Shown: piece by piece, positions 1 through 13,500 of the stretch | Layout: each line of letters starts with the position of its first letter | Numbering within the stretch: position 1 is the first letter of the stretch | Assembly: GCF_932526225.1 (NCBI RefSeq) | Contig: NC_064035.1 | Coordinates: forward strand, 10,653,296 to 10,713,295 | Reading direction: 5' to 3' | From: Nematostella vectensis | Lineage: Eukaryota > Cnidaria > Anthozoa > Actiniaria > Edwardsiidae | Length of the DNA: 60,000 bases | Position numbers and translations under genes: made by a program | The notes under the pieces: generated by a model | Seen by the model: the letters and a program-made list of their open reading frames with translations, nothing else | Database searches by the model: none | Told to the model about the DNA's origin: nothing

Positions 1-339
1 CGATTAAATACACAAGACCCTCCTAGACTTTTTTTTTTGCCAAAAAGAGCTCTTTTACATCTGATATATTCTCCATTCTTCATAGTTTATCCCTACCGGG
101 TGCGATTAAAAGGGTGACGGGGGAAAGGTGCGGGCGGCCTTGAAAACCAGTTTTTTTTTCTGATTTCACTAACTTGATGGATGAAGCTGCTCCAGCAAGA
201 CGTTTTAAATTGTTGAATTCCATTTCATTTGCCCACGACATACTATTCAATCTCACCCTTTCCTTTCGTTTATATATTATTTGAGAGTGAAGAACCCAAC
301 TGATCCTACAAAAGTAACTGTTTTGTTATTTTTAAATAG

Positions 340-1194
340 GATATCAAGAACCAAAGTCTCGAGAATCTTGTCTCCATCACCTTTTGTCTGGGCAAAAACA
401 AAGTGGCTACTACTGGATAACTCCATCGAAACATCACAGTCGCAAAAGTATGCTAGTGTATTGCGATCAGACTACTTCCGGGGGTGGGTGGACGGTGATA
501 CAGCGTCGCCACAATGGCTCAGTTGACTTCGACCGGGACTGGCAAGCGTACAAGGTTGGCTTTGGTGCTGCCGAGGGCGAATATTGGGTTGGTACCGATA
601 TGCTGCACTATATGACAAAGTACTCGTCTGGACAATATATTGGATCAGAACTGCGTGTGGACGTAGAGAGCTTGGCTGGCATGTTGGGAGAAGCCGAGTA
701 CAAGCACTTCAACGTGGGTCCCGAAACCAATAATTATTTGTTAGAGGTTAGTAATGCGTGGTGGCGCCAAAGACCAAAAGTTCTGTGCGAAACCACAGGT
801 AACCCGAAGCTATTTTTTAGCTTTCAATTCTGAAATATATACTATATAAAAGACTAGTACAGGGGCGGGTTTTTTTTACTCTGAGTAAAAAAAAACTGAA
901 AAGTCACTTTGTTTGAAGAAAATAAATGTCTGAGGGACGGGAGATACTGTCCATTTTCCTTCGCTTGCTTGACTTTGCTGACGCGACAAATCCAATTAAG
1001 CGTTACGTATTGTAAGATCTATGTAGTGACCTACCAAGAACCACTTGATCAGTTATATGCCGTCTATCCGGCCATTATCCACCCCCCATTTTGAAATCCT
1101 GGACCCGCCCCTGTGGTAGGTTAACCAATCAGCATTGACGACAATAGCGTGATTTGATTGCATGATTTGATCCGTTTTGTCATTTATAAATGAC

Positions 1195-1255
<61 letters not shown>

Positions 1256-1598
1256 TAAAACGGACACCCTTCGAACCTACGAACCCTCAATAGTGAAAAA
1301 TAAAGCTATCATTTCTCGTTTTTCTAGGTGCGGAACTACACGGGCACAATTGGGGACGCGTTGTCTTACCATGATAATTCATATTTTTCCACAAAAGATA
1401 GAGATGAAGACTCGGGGAGCAGAAACTGTGCGAACGAATACAAAGGGGGCTGGTGGTACAACCAGTGCCTCAATGCCAGCCTTAACGCGCCTTACCTACA
1501 GACCCAGCTACACCCTGATGGTTATGATGGCATAAGGTGGAAATCCTGGGGAAGTAACGTGATTAAAAAAGTAGAGATGAAAGTTCGACCAGGAAATA
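340..1598 (+). CDS. Module 1: fibrinogen-related domain (FReD), exons 340–746 and 1328–1598
   Basis: Exon 340–746 follows an acceptor ending TTTAAATAG and reads SC..L.SGQ.QSGYYWI, then [22 protein letters not shown] and the [10 protein letters not shown] stretch, the standard order of a fibrinogen C-terminal globe. Exon 1328–1598 (phase 0 join) gives the second half with the Asp-rich calcium loop KDRDED, the NCA cysteine and GGWWYNQC. The acetyl-group pocket motif normally CHxSNLNG is CLNASLNA here, so classic N-acetyl binding is doubtful. FReDs bind carbohydrate or protein ligands in innate recognition. The exon pair starts and ends in phase 1. Confidence 0.9.
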
Positions 1599-4500
1599 GT
1601 GAGTATTGTCTTTCCCCCTATAAATAGAATAAGCGTTTTATGGTTTGTTTGTTGATGGCTTAAATTGCTTTACGCCGTACCGGAGAATAAGCGTATACAC
1701 CACGTACTGACGAACACACACATACACCACGTACTGAGCAACACACACATACACTACGTACTGACCAACACACACATACACCACGTACTGACGAACACGC
1801 ACATACACTACGTACTGACAAACACGCACATACATCACGTACTGACGAACACACACATACACCACGTACTGACGAACACACACATACACCACGTACTGAC
1901 GAACACGCAAATACACCACGTACTGACGAACACGCACATACACCACGTACTGACCAACACACATATACACCACGTACTGACGAACACACACATACACCAC
2001 GTACTGACGAACACGCACATACACCACGTACTGACGTACACGCACATACACCACGTACTGACGAACACACACATACACCACGTACTGACCAACACACATA
2101 TACACCACGTACTGAGGAACACGCACATACACCACGTACTGACGTACACGCACATACACCACGTACTGACGAACACACATACACACCACGTACTGACGAA
2201 CACACACATACACCACGTACTGACGAACACACACATACACCACGTACTGACGAACACGCACATACACCACGTACTGACGAACACACACATACACCACGTA
2301 CTGACGTACACGCACATACATCACGTACCGATCAACACACACATACAGCACGTACTGAAGAACACACACATACACCACGTACTGACGTATACGCACATAC
2401 ATCACGTACCGATCAACACACACATACAGCACGTACTGATGAACACACATACACACCACGTACTGACGAACACGCACATACACCACGTACTGACGTACAC
2501 GCACATACACCACGTACTGACGAACACACACATACACCACGTACTGACGAACACACACATACACCACGTAATGACTAACACACACATACACCACGTACTG
2601 AGCAATACACACATACACCACGTACTGACGTATACGCACATACATCACGTACCGATCAACACACACATACAGCACGTACTGATGAACACACACATACACC
2701 ACGTACTGACGAACACGCACATACACCACGTACTGACGTACACGCACATACACCACGTACTGACGAACACACACATACACCACGTACTGACGAACACACA
2801 CATACACCACGTAATGACGAACACACACATACACCACGTACTGACCAACACGCATATACACCACGTACTGACGTATACGCACATACATCACGTACCGATC
2901 AACACACACATACACCACGTACTGATGAACACACATACACACCACGTACTGAGCAATACACACATACACCACGTAATGACCAACACACATATACACCACG
3001 TACTGACGAACATACACATACACCACGTACTGACGAACACGCACATACACCACGTACTGACCAACACACATATACACCACGTACTGACGAACACACACAT
3101 ACACCACGTACTGACGAACACGCACATACACCACGTACTGACGTACACGCACATACACCACGTACTGACGAACACACACATACACCACGTACTGACGAAC
3201 ACACACATACACCACGTACTGACCAACACACATATACACCACGTACTGACGAACACGCACATACACCACGTACGGACGTACACGCACATACACCACGTAC
3301 TGACGAACACACATACACACCACGTACTGACGAACACACACATACACCACGTACTGACGAACACACACATACACCACGTACTGACGAACACGCACATACA
3401 CCACGTACTGACGAACACGCAAATACACCACGTACTGACGAACACGCACATACACCACGTACTGACCAACACACATATACACCACGTACTGACGAACACA
3501 GACATACACCACGTACTGACGAACACGCACATACACCACGTACTGACGTACACGCACATACACCACGTACTGACGAACACACACATACACCACGTACTGA
3601 CGAACACACACATACACCACGTACTGACCAACACACATATACACCACGTACTGACGAACACGCACATACACCACGTACTGACGTACACGCACATACACCA
3701 CGTACTGACGAACACACATACACACCACGTACTGACGAACACACACATACATCACGCACTGACCAACACGCACATACACCACGTACTGACGAACACACAC
3801 ATACACCACGTACTGAGCAATACACACATACACCACGTACTGACCAATACACACACATATACACCACGTACTGACGAACACGCACATACACCACGTACTG
3901 ACGAACACACACATACATCACGTACTGACCAACACGCACATACACCACGTACTGACGAACACACACATACACCACGTACTGACGAACACAGTCATACACC
4001 ACGTACTGACGAACACGCACATACACCACGTACTGACGAACACGCACATACACCACGTACTGACGAACACACACATACACCACGTACTGACGAACACACA
4101 CATACACCACGTACTGAGCAATACACATACACACCACGTATTGACCAACACACACATGCTATTATATCCTTATATCATTACCCTCGAGATCCTCCTTGTT
4201 CTTATTCAATTTTCTTTGAGTCTCTTGCCTTGCGCATTTCAGTCATCGCTTATAATGTAAATCTGTGATGGGAATCTTTTCTATTTTAGTTATTCGATGT
4301 AACGCATGGGCTTGCTTCTACTTTCTACAAGCTGCTGCAAACAACATTAATGATGCGCAACAAAAATGTACCTTGCTTGGAGGTCAACCCCTCAGCGTGC
4401 ATAGTGAGATAGAGTGGCTTTTTGTAAAATCTTTCATCTCAGAAGCCGACATCTTTAAGACCAAGACAATTTTCACAGGTACGCTCTCGAAAAAAAAAAT

Positions 4501-7500
4501 ACTTTCTCTACAACGCTTTCTGATTGGGTTGTTAGCTATGGTAGATCAGAGGACAAACCACGTGAATCGTCATCTCCGAAATCCTCACAAAGTTTTTTTG
4601 TTGTTTGTATTGTAGAAAACAAATTACCCCTAGTTTTTCGTTTTCCGGTATGTACTCTACACTACGATATTCGTCAACTCATGATCAAAACTTACTGCGA
4701 AATCACTCGGCGTTAATCATGAAGAGACAACAAATATCGTGATGTAAACCCACAGGGCTACTTTGATAATCCTTTGGATCATCATGTTATCTTAGGTATG
4801 ATTTGTTTGCCTTTGACCAGGCAATCAAATAATTGTCTAACTAATCGCCAGCTCTACTAACAAGCGATATGGTAGTCAGATATGACTTGGATTCTAGAGT
4901 CTTTTTTCAGTGAATATTAGGCCCGATTCATACGTCGCGCTTCTGCCGTGCCGAATCTAATTCATAGATCCGACGCGCGCATGAATATCCAATCAGAAAG
5001 CAGCAAAAAGAAGCCAGCGAAGTGCAACCCAAAAGTCCCACAAATTGTACAACATGTCGGATGAGGTCTGTGAATCCGGCTCGGATTTATCTAAAATATA
5101 GACGTTTATAGGGATTTTCCTTCGACTTATAAATAAAACACGGTCACCTAGCATGATGGATACTTGATTTGTTGTCCAAGCTTGGTGAAAATCTTGTAGA
5201 GAAGCATAGAAATAGATAACTACAAGTTTGGTTGATGAATGGAAACGGCACGAATCCAGCTCGAAATACGAAAACTTGGAAACGATAAGATTAAGCGGTG
5301 CTCTCTTCGGTAGGTACTATGTGTTTATGTGCTTTCAAAGCTATTAATCTCAACTTGCAGTGATTCAAGTGCGGGGAAAAGTAGAAGAGAATGCCGTATT
5401 CGCTGTTTACGCCTTTTTTAACTACAAGTTTTATCGGAAAACGTCAAGATTTACAGCAATAACACAAACGACAGTCTCATTTTTATATGTAATTGAAGTA
5501 ACCAAGGATAATATCAAACCAATCACAAGTTTAATGGTAGGACTTACACTGTTCTTGTACTTATATGGTTTGTTTGCTTTTTGTTTTTCGTTTCTTCGCA
5601 GAAATTTTACGTCTTTTTACGTCTGCAATTTGAGTCCCATTTCTACACTTAAAGTGGTCGGGCAAAGAAAACAGGACTAGCACTTTCTACGCTTACCGAA
5701 AAATGCTTATTTGCTTGTCCAGATTCGCAAAAAATATATCAAACCAATCTTTTTTGCCGTCGATTACCGACTTTTTGTGGGACATTTGTGGGACCACATG
5801 GCTGTTATTGCATCATCTCTTTCCTGATTGGCTATTCGTGCGCGCGTGATTGACATGTCGGATCTATGAATTGTTTTGATTGGGCACATGAATAACGGCA
5901 GGACTGAGTTCGACACGTAACTAAGCGCGGCTGCGCCACTCGTGCTGCGCGGCAAATGCTCGACACCGATTCAAACGTCGAGGTTTTGATGAGCCGAATT
6001 CAATACCATATTTTTTTCATTTTGTGCAACGAAAACTCCACATCAAGTCAACTTTTAATCTCAGAACCTATTAAGCGGACTTACTTAGTGCGACGTCGAC
6101 ATGACGGAAAAACATGACGTAACGCTTCAAATAAGCTCATTTCAGATCTAATAAGGCGGAAAATTTCTCTAAGTACTTAGTGAGTAATAGCAAACAAAAT
6201 ATCAAATGCGACTTTTTTTAAATTAATGCGATTTTTTGTAAAATATCATTGAAATTTGAGCTTTTCGTCCCTGAGCTCATACATAGCGTAAGAATGATCA
6301 AGGAAAAAAACTTTTAAAAAGCAAAAATCTGGGTAAGTGCATTTCGACCTCTCGTTATTTGTGTTTCAAAAATCAGTCCGGAATACAAAGAACCGATGGC
6401 CATTGTAAGAAACTGTGTCTTCTTTCTCTATCTCGAATTGCGAATTTTCCAGGTTTTTCCGTCATGTCTGCGACGTCTGAATCAACGTTGAACCCAATGT
6501 ATTTGTGTTGATACAAATAGGCAATTAGATTCGGCACGACAGGAGCGAGACGTGTGAATCGGGCCTTAGGTTCTATACCTTGATGAGCAGACGAGTCTTT
6601 GTTTGTAATTGAGCCTTAATTTTAAAGGAGGAACTATTATTGTATTTTTTGTCAGATCCAAATGTTTTCTTAGAGCTTGAGTTATTATTTTGTTGTACAG
6701 TAATTCTTATCTTCATCCCTTAGACTCCAGACATTTATTTCTGAGTAGTTTATTTAGGATTGACGAAGTTCTTGGATTGTGTGTGAATTTCAAGTCCGTT
6801 ACAGGCCGGTAAAGGACTCGATGTGTTAAACCGTCGAAGCGTGTGAGCCCGCAGGGCATCATGCGAAACAGACCAGTAATTAAAGACCGGGAAAAAAGGA
6901 ATGTTTTGTTTTATAAAGTTCCGACAATGGTTTGGAATAAGAACATATCAAAAATCCCCCAGAATCCAGCCCGTTATGGAGGTCATCTCTTTTTTAGGCT
7001 TGAACGACAGAGAGCAAGATGGCGAGCTAAGATGGATGGATGGTAGCCGCTACGATTATAACATCCCCTACTTCTTGAACACGTCTGCGGGCTCATGCTA
7101 CGTGGTAAAGCATGAGGGCGACCGCGGATATTTCTGGACTGAACATAGTTGTGGCGAAAGAGGGTCATCCGTTATATGCAAGAGAGGTGAGTTCTTCACG
7201 TGCACAATTTTTTTATCGGCAGTATCGGCACATCCCAATGATAAAAATTCCTCGCCCATACCTACCCATTCCTCTGGCGGTTGTTAAAGCGGAGACCTGA
7301 ACAAATAAGAGGCAAAATAATCTATTAGAATATGCGCTATTTAACAGGCCATCCGCTCTAAATAATCAGTCACATCCTCTATGAAACTTCCAAAAGACAC
7401 GCTGCGTTTCGACCCGAAGTAAACTAATGACAATGTGGCTTCAACACTCGCATACGGTAAAGATTCCTTGTTCAACAACAACAAAATTAATGGTAATAAT

Positions 7501-10500
7501 AACAACAGGAGCAACAACAACATTAACATAAAAATAATAACAACATCAAAAACAGGTCCCGGCGCCTTGTGACGGTAAAAAAAGTCTGTCTAAATCTTAT
7601 AGGCAAACAAAAGAGAAACACTAAACACTTATAATGACTTCCCAGGCCCTATCCAGTATCCTATTACCCTAGGCATGAAAAAATACAAACAGACGATAAT
7701 TTTGTGACGTAATTTATAATCAAAGTAGTTCATACAACACATCTGATCTGTTTTCTTATAGTTACCAAAAATAATTATAGGAAGTAGTACATATATCTAG
7801 GCCGATATCTACCTCTGTAGGCTGGGCCGTGCCGTTTTCAGGCGTTTGATTTTTTCTCAACTCAGGCGAAGAACTTTATATATATATTTTTCTAAACATC
7901 TCCAAAGCTCCAAGCAAAGTTCTTGAACAAATCCTTAGCTAACATGACGTGACACACTGTTTCCAATGTATATGGGTGGGGATGGGGATGATCGTCGGCA
8001 AAATCAATTTTATCCTAAGGAGTAGCACCTTGGGTGCGGTCAAAAGAAATTCTTACCTTCCTTAGAGATGGCAAATTGGGTGTGGTGGAAGGAATTTTTG
8101 AACCCTAAGATGTAGCAGATGAGGCAAGTATTCACAACTGTTGTAATGTTATCATATATCTCTAGGTTATTCCTTAGTATCATCATACTATAAAAAGTAT
8201 TGATAAACGGTATGAGACTCCGAAGGATTAAAAAAAAAAAAAAAGGAAATAAAAAAGAAAAACAAATTCAGGCGGGAGGACTCAAACCCATGGCCTTAAA
8301 CAACCTACGGACTCCGAACCCAGACCTAAACCAGACTCGTACCCAGTCGTTATCTGCTGTTGCGTAGACATCCACAGGAATCCTGAAGCGAGGACGAAAA
8401 AAAAAAAAAAAACGACTGGCAGATTACAGATCCAAGATGGCGGACGAAATTGGCGAGCAAAAATTATACGAATTTTAACAGAAGAAGAAGGACCTATCCA
8501 TATTGCATTTCTTGCCTGTAAAATTCCATGTGCACATGTCAACTGCAGAAATAGCCTAAATACTTTCCTGGAGTTTGGAATTCGGTGTAAGGTCATGTGC
8601 GAATAGTGACTTCCTCGCTATTGAGCTTCTTCTAGGGAACATAAAGACAGTATGTGCTCGAATTATATATCTGAAAGTGTATATTTGTGATAAATACAAT
8701 CCAACCAGAGCAGTAGGAGTTCAAATGAGTGCCAGAACACTCAGACCATCCAAATTCATTTCATGAAATGATGTATCGAGCTCACCAGTGTCGTCCGCCG
8801 TCTTAGGTTTTACAAAACGAAAATATCGTCTAATTGAACAGGGAACCACCGAAAATAAAACTAAATGGTTTACAACGAGTGTGTGTAGGTAGGCCCTTGG
8901 ACTTGTGCGCAAAAAAAGCAAGATATTTCCTGAGTTCTGCCAGACGTCAAGCGGATTCCGACCCCGAAACCGCATCCTGACCGTCATGCATCGCGCGGCG
9001 TCTGGGTACGAGACTGGACCTAAACCACTAAGCCACAAAGCCCGCGCTAGAAAATGAGGATACTAAAAATAATATTATTAGTGCTTGTATTGAACCGTTC
9101 GAAAATACACGTTGAGCATGTCTAATTCCAGTTACTTTTCTCTTTCACAAAGATAAAATACCCACTACAATTGATCACGTTACTGTTGTACAATATGTAT
9201 TTTGCATAATAATCTAAAAAGTGCAAAATCATCGTTCGAATAGTAAATTTGTGGGGGCATGTTTTTGTACGAAATAATATGTTTGAAGTACAGAGAATCC
9301 CAATAAAGCTTTGCAACTTGATCTAATGTCAAAAGGAATCGGATACCCGCGAAATGACCATATGAGAGCGTGTTTACGTGAGCGTGTTTCGTCACGCATT
9401 GCAAACTCTTTATAAATCAATAACTTGACGTAAAGTTTGAACGATCATAACTCGGAATGTGAATGGAATGCAGCCGCGTTCGAGTTTATCAAACCAAGCT
9501 GCCATAGAAGCGAATATGTAAGAATTGTTTAAAAAACCTCAAAATCTTTCGATTATTTAGATATTTTCTTCTTTATAAAGGCTGGCACTTCGTAACGATC
9601 ATATGCTGAAGTGTACCCGAGGTCAAATTTTCCCACCCCGAAAAAGAATAGCAGCTGGTCGATTTTTATACCCTAAGAGATATCAGAATCGGAAAACCAT
9701 TAACACCCCCAAAAGGAATAGCAGTTGGTCGAATTTTATACCCTAAGAGATAGCAGAATCGGAAAAATCCTTCAACAAACGCTAAGGGATAGCAGTTGGT
9801 CGAAATTTTATACCCTAAAAGATAGGGCGATCACCCTTGTCTACTTTTCTTTTTAGTTCCGTGACAAAGTGATGAATTCCCTTTTTTTCTGTCATAAATA
9901 CATATGGCTACAATTCAGATTAACTTTTGCGTTATCAAAAAAACTAAAAAAAAAGAACGTCCCAACATCAAGTTTATGTTTAAACTTTCACATTTTAGAA
10001 TATCATTTCTACATCAGTCACTTGCGAATAGCAAATACATTTTTTTTTTTTTACACCTCGATTTTTGTGCCGTCGGCACTGTTACCTGTACTAACGAAAG
10101 TTCAGAATATCGATTATCTGTTGTGTACACAAAGCGGCTTGGGGACGAAACGGCGGGATACTAAAACGATAACAAAAACTAACGAACCCATTCCAGGGGC
10201 GGGTCCAGGGTTTCAAAATTGGGGGTGGATGATGGCCGGATGGACGGCCTGGTAACGGATCCAGTGGTTCTTGGTGGGTCACATAGATCTAACAATACTT
10301 CACGCTGAATTGGATTTGTCGCTTTGGCCAAGTCAAGCAGCGAAAGCACAAGAACAGTATATCCCGTCCCTCAGACATTTATTTTCTTCGAACAAAGTGA
10401 CTTTCAATTTATTATTATTTTTACTCAAAAAGGGGGGTGGATATCCACCCAATCCACCCCCCCTGTACCCGCCTCTGCATTACAGTAATCTTGTCGGTTC

Positions 10501-13500
10501 ACAAGTATGTTTTTTCGCCTTCAGGTATAATGTGCCACCAGTCTGAATGCTTCTACGATTTTCGGCACGAGAACGCGGAGAACTGGGAAAACAACAAAGC
10601 CAAATGTGAAAATCATGGCTCCCAGCTGGCCAAGATCTACAACAAGAAAAAAAATGATTTTTTTTCGGGGATATTGCGTAAGACTGGAAGTAGTATGCAC
10701 ATTGGTAAGTTATTTGACAATATAAAAATTACATATGAATCCGGAAAATTATATATGTATAATTTTTGTATTGAAATCTTTACTATTTTATGTATTATAC
10801 ATAGTGCATAATAATATAAGCAAGACCTTCTTCACGACCCGATAAATTACACAAAAACCCTTAGACTGTTAGACTTGACATCTTTTGCAAAAAGAAAAAG
10901 AATAAAGTACTCCTTTGCATCTAATATGCGTCCCAGGCTAAAATAGATTGACTCTCAAACACAAACGCGCGCGATACAATCGATACTTTCGACAGACTAA
11001 AGACCGTATCCCACGTACGTTGTTTCTCACACATTTTTTCGCGACTCGCCCGTATATTAAGGTATAACTTATGCTTTCTATACGGTGCATGGATAATACG
11101 GCGTCTAAACCAATCTGACTTAAGCCGTATTATGCGGCTGGACCACGCAGACCCGTGTTTAATTTGACCGGCTGTATACAATGGTTTTAGGCGCCGAATT
11201 ATGTATCTGTATATATGTATATATACATGTATATATAGAATTGTAAACATTTTAATACGTCTGTCCGAGTTCCTTTCTGATTGGTTTATTTGTATCCGCG
11301 TCTGAGTGAATATATTGTGCTGTAAGTTTAAAGTGAATGTCACATTAGATTCAGGTACTGCCTAAAGGCGGAGCCAGCATATTTTCATTATGTGTAGAAC
11401 TAGAGGTATCCCCCCCTTCCCCGAAAACAAACTTCAGCATGACAAAACAAACGTCCACAGCAACTTCTACAGTTTGATAATGCATCATGTATCCCACCTA
11501 CCAAAAATCACTGTCAAATTCAATGGCAAATTGGCAATAGCAAATTGGGTGTGGCAGAATCGGAAAAACTGTCAAAAACCTCCAAAGGAATAGCAGTTGG
11601 TCGAATTTTATACCCTAAGAGATAGCAGAATTAGAAAAACCGTTAAATACCCCCAAAGGAATAGCAGTTGGTCGAATTTCATACCCTCAGAGATAGCAAA
11701 ATCGAAAAAATCTTTCAACACACCTAAGGGATAGCAGTTGTTCGAAATTTTATACCCCCGTCTACTTAATGAAACATGCCTGTAAAACTGAACTTTAGAA
11801 GCACACTAGCATACACACATTGGCACCAGTCGGGCCAAGACGGGACGCTAGCACAGTCTATTACCCGTGCAGTTCGGCAACCATGGACAGCTGTTTCGTC
11901 CTTATTAGGACTCGTCAGCATGGCATAGCCGGTCTTGGCCCGACTGGTGCCAATGTGTGTATGCTAGTGTGCTTCTAAAGTTCACATTCCTGTAAAACTG
12001 TAAGTACCCAAACTTGGGCGTGGCATCCCATCAAAAACTGTTCATGGCATAGATGTTAATTCATATAAAAGAGTAAAATCATTAACTAGTATATTTAGTG
12101 TGTTTTATATTCATTTTTATCATTAATTGCATCTCTATAACACTGAAAGTGTTGCCCTTGTAACGATAATATGAAATATATTAGCCTTTATCTACCTGAG
12201 AAAGTTTGGGCCCGTACATTACCATTAAGTGTATGTTTCCTTCATTTTTGTGATAATCAATTCCACCCCTATAAAACTGAAAGTACTTGTTTTTGGGCGT
12301 GGCATCCTATCTAGAATTTATCGTGGTGCAAAGATCTATCACTCTGGCAAATTGTATAACCCTACTACTAATTTGAACAATTCTGCACCATTTTCCAGCA
12401 CTAGGTAGACATTGGCAAGTCATGGCAGTCCATGGTCGTAAACTGCCATTAGCTGCCATGACTTGCCATTTACTACCATGACTTGCCATTGACTACCATG
12501 ACTTGCCATTTACTACAATGTCTTACCATAGACTCCCTTGGACTGCCATGACTTGCCATTGACAACTATGGACTGCCATAGTACGCAATGGCAAGTCATA
12601 GTTCACTACCTTGTAGTGTCATTGACTACCATGGATTGCCATAGACTGCGATGACGTGCCACTACATGGACTGCCACTGATTACAATGTACTGCCATGAT
12701 ATGCCACGTTATTAAATATCCACTAGTTGAAAATGTTTTATATCTAACGGCTGGGTAAACATTTTTGGGATTTAGCTGCCAGTGAAAATAGTTCGAATAT
12801 GGCAATACTTTTTCTACTTTTAGAATGCTAGCTAGCGTGATTTGCCCGGTTGTTATTTTTCAGCTTTGGAGTGGGGGTCGGAAGGGTTTAAATGGCTGGA
12901 CGGGAGAGTACCTAACTTCACGAAAAGCAACTACCAAAGTCACTCGTATTCAAAACAGTGTTGGACAATCGATCCGCCGGGTATCTGGAATATGGAATCC
13001 TGTGGTACAAATAGGAAAGTGATATGCGAAAGACGTAAGTTTTTACCATGCAACATTTTACTTAATAAACATTCAAGCAAAATTGTTCAGATTTTGTTAT
13101 TTCATTCCACACGGAATTTTGCACTGATGCAAAAACGCATAATCTCCCTCGGCGCAGAGCTTAATTCGGAAAAAAAACGCATAATCTCCCTCGGCGCATA
13201 GCACAATTCGTAAAAAAAAACGCATAATCTCCCTCGGCGCATAGCACAATTCGGAAAAAACGCATAATCTCCCTCGGCGCATAGCACAATTCGGAAAAAA
13301 AACGCATAATCTCCCTCGGCGCATAGCACAATTCGGAAAAAAAAACGCATAATCTCCCTCGGCGCATAGCACAATTCGGAAAAAAACGCATAATCTCCCT
13401 CGGCGCAGAGCACAATTCGGAAAAAAAAACGCATAATCTCCCTCGGCGCATAGCACAATTCGGAAAAAAACGCATAATAGCGCATAATTTCGAAAACAAG

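Larger units (their letters stand above)
7187..10524. other. Intron with dispersed repeats, no exon recognised
   Basis: This intron separates the two C-type lectin modules. It holds an AAC-rich stretch (7475–7555), a degenerate MITE copy near 7265–7450, poly(A) tracts near 8230 and 8400, tRNA-like SINE heads, and the dispersed 'GATAGCAG' repeat. I see no coding exon with matching phase and plausible domain sequence. Confidence 0.6.

Noticed and set aside
1638-4268. Long open frames on both strands (867 codons on +, 758 on -)
   Set aside because: They translate a 27-bp tandem repeat that is a multiple of three; no domain, no codon constraint, and several frames are open at once.
5360-5680. 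106-codon open frame with hydrophobic stretch
   Set aside because: Lies inside the Harbinger-like element, lacks a recognisable domain, and has no splice link.
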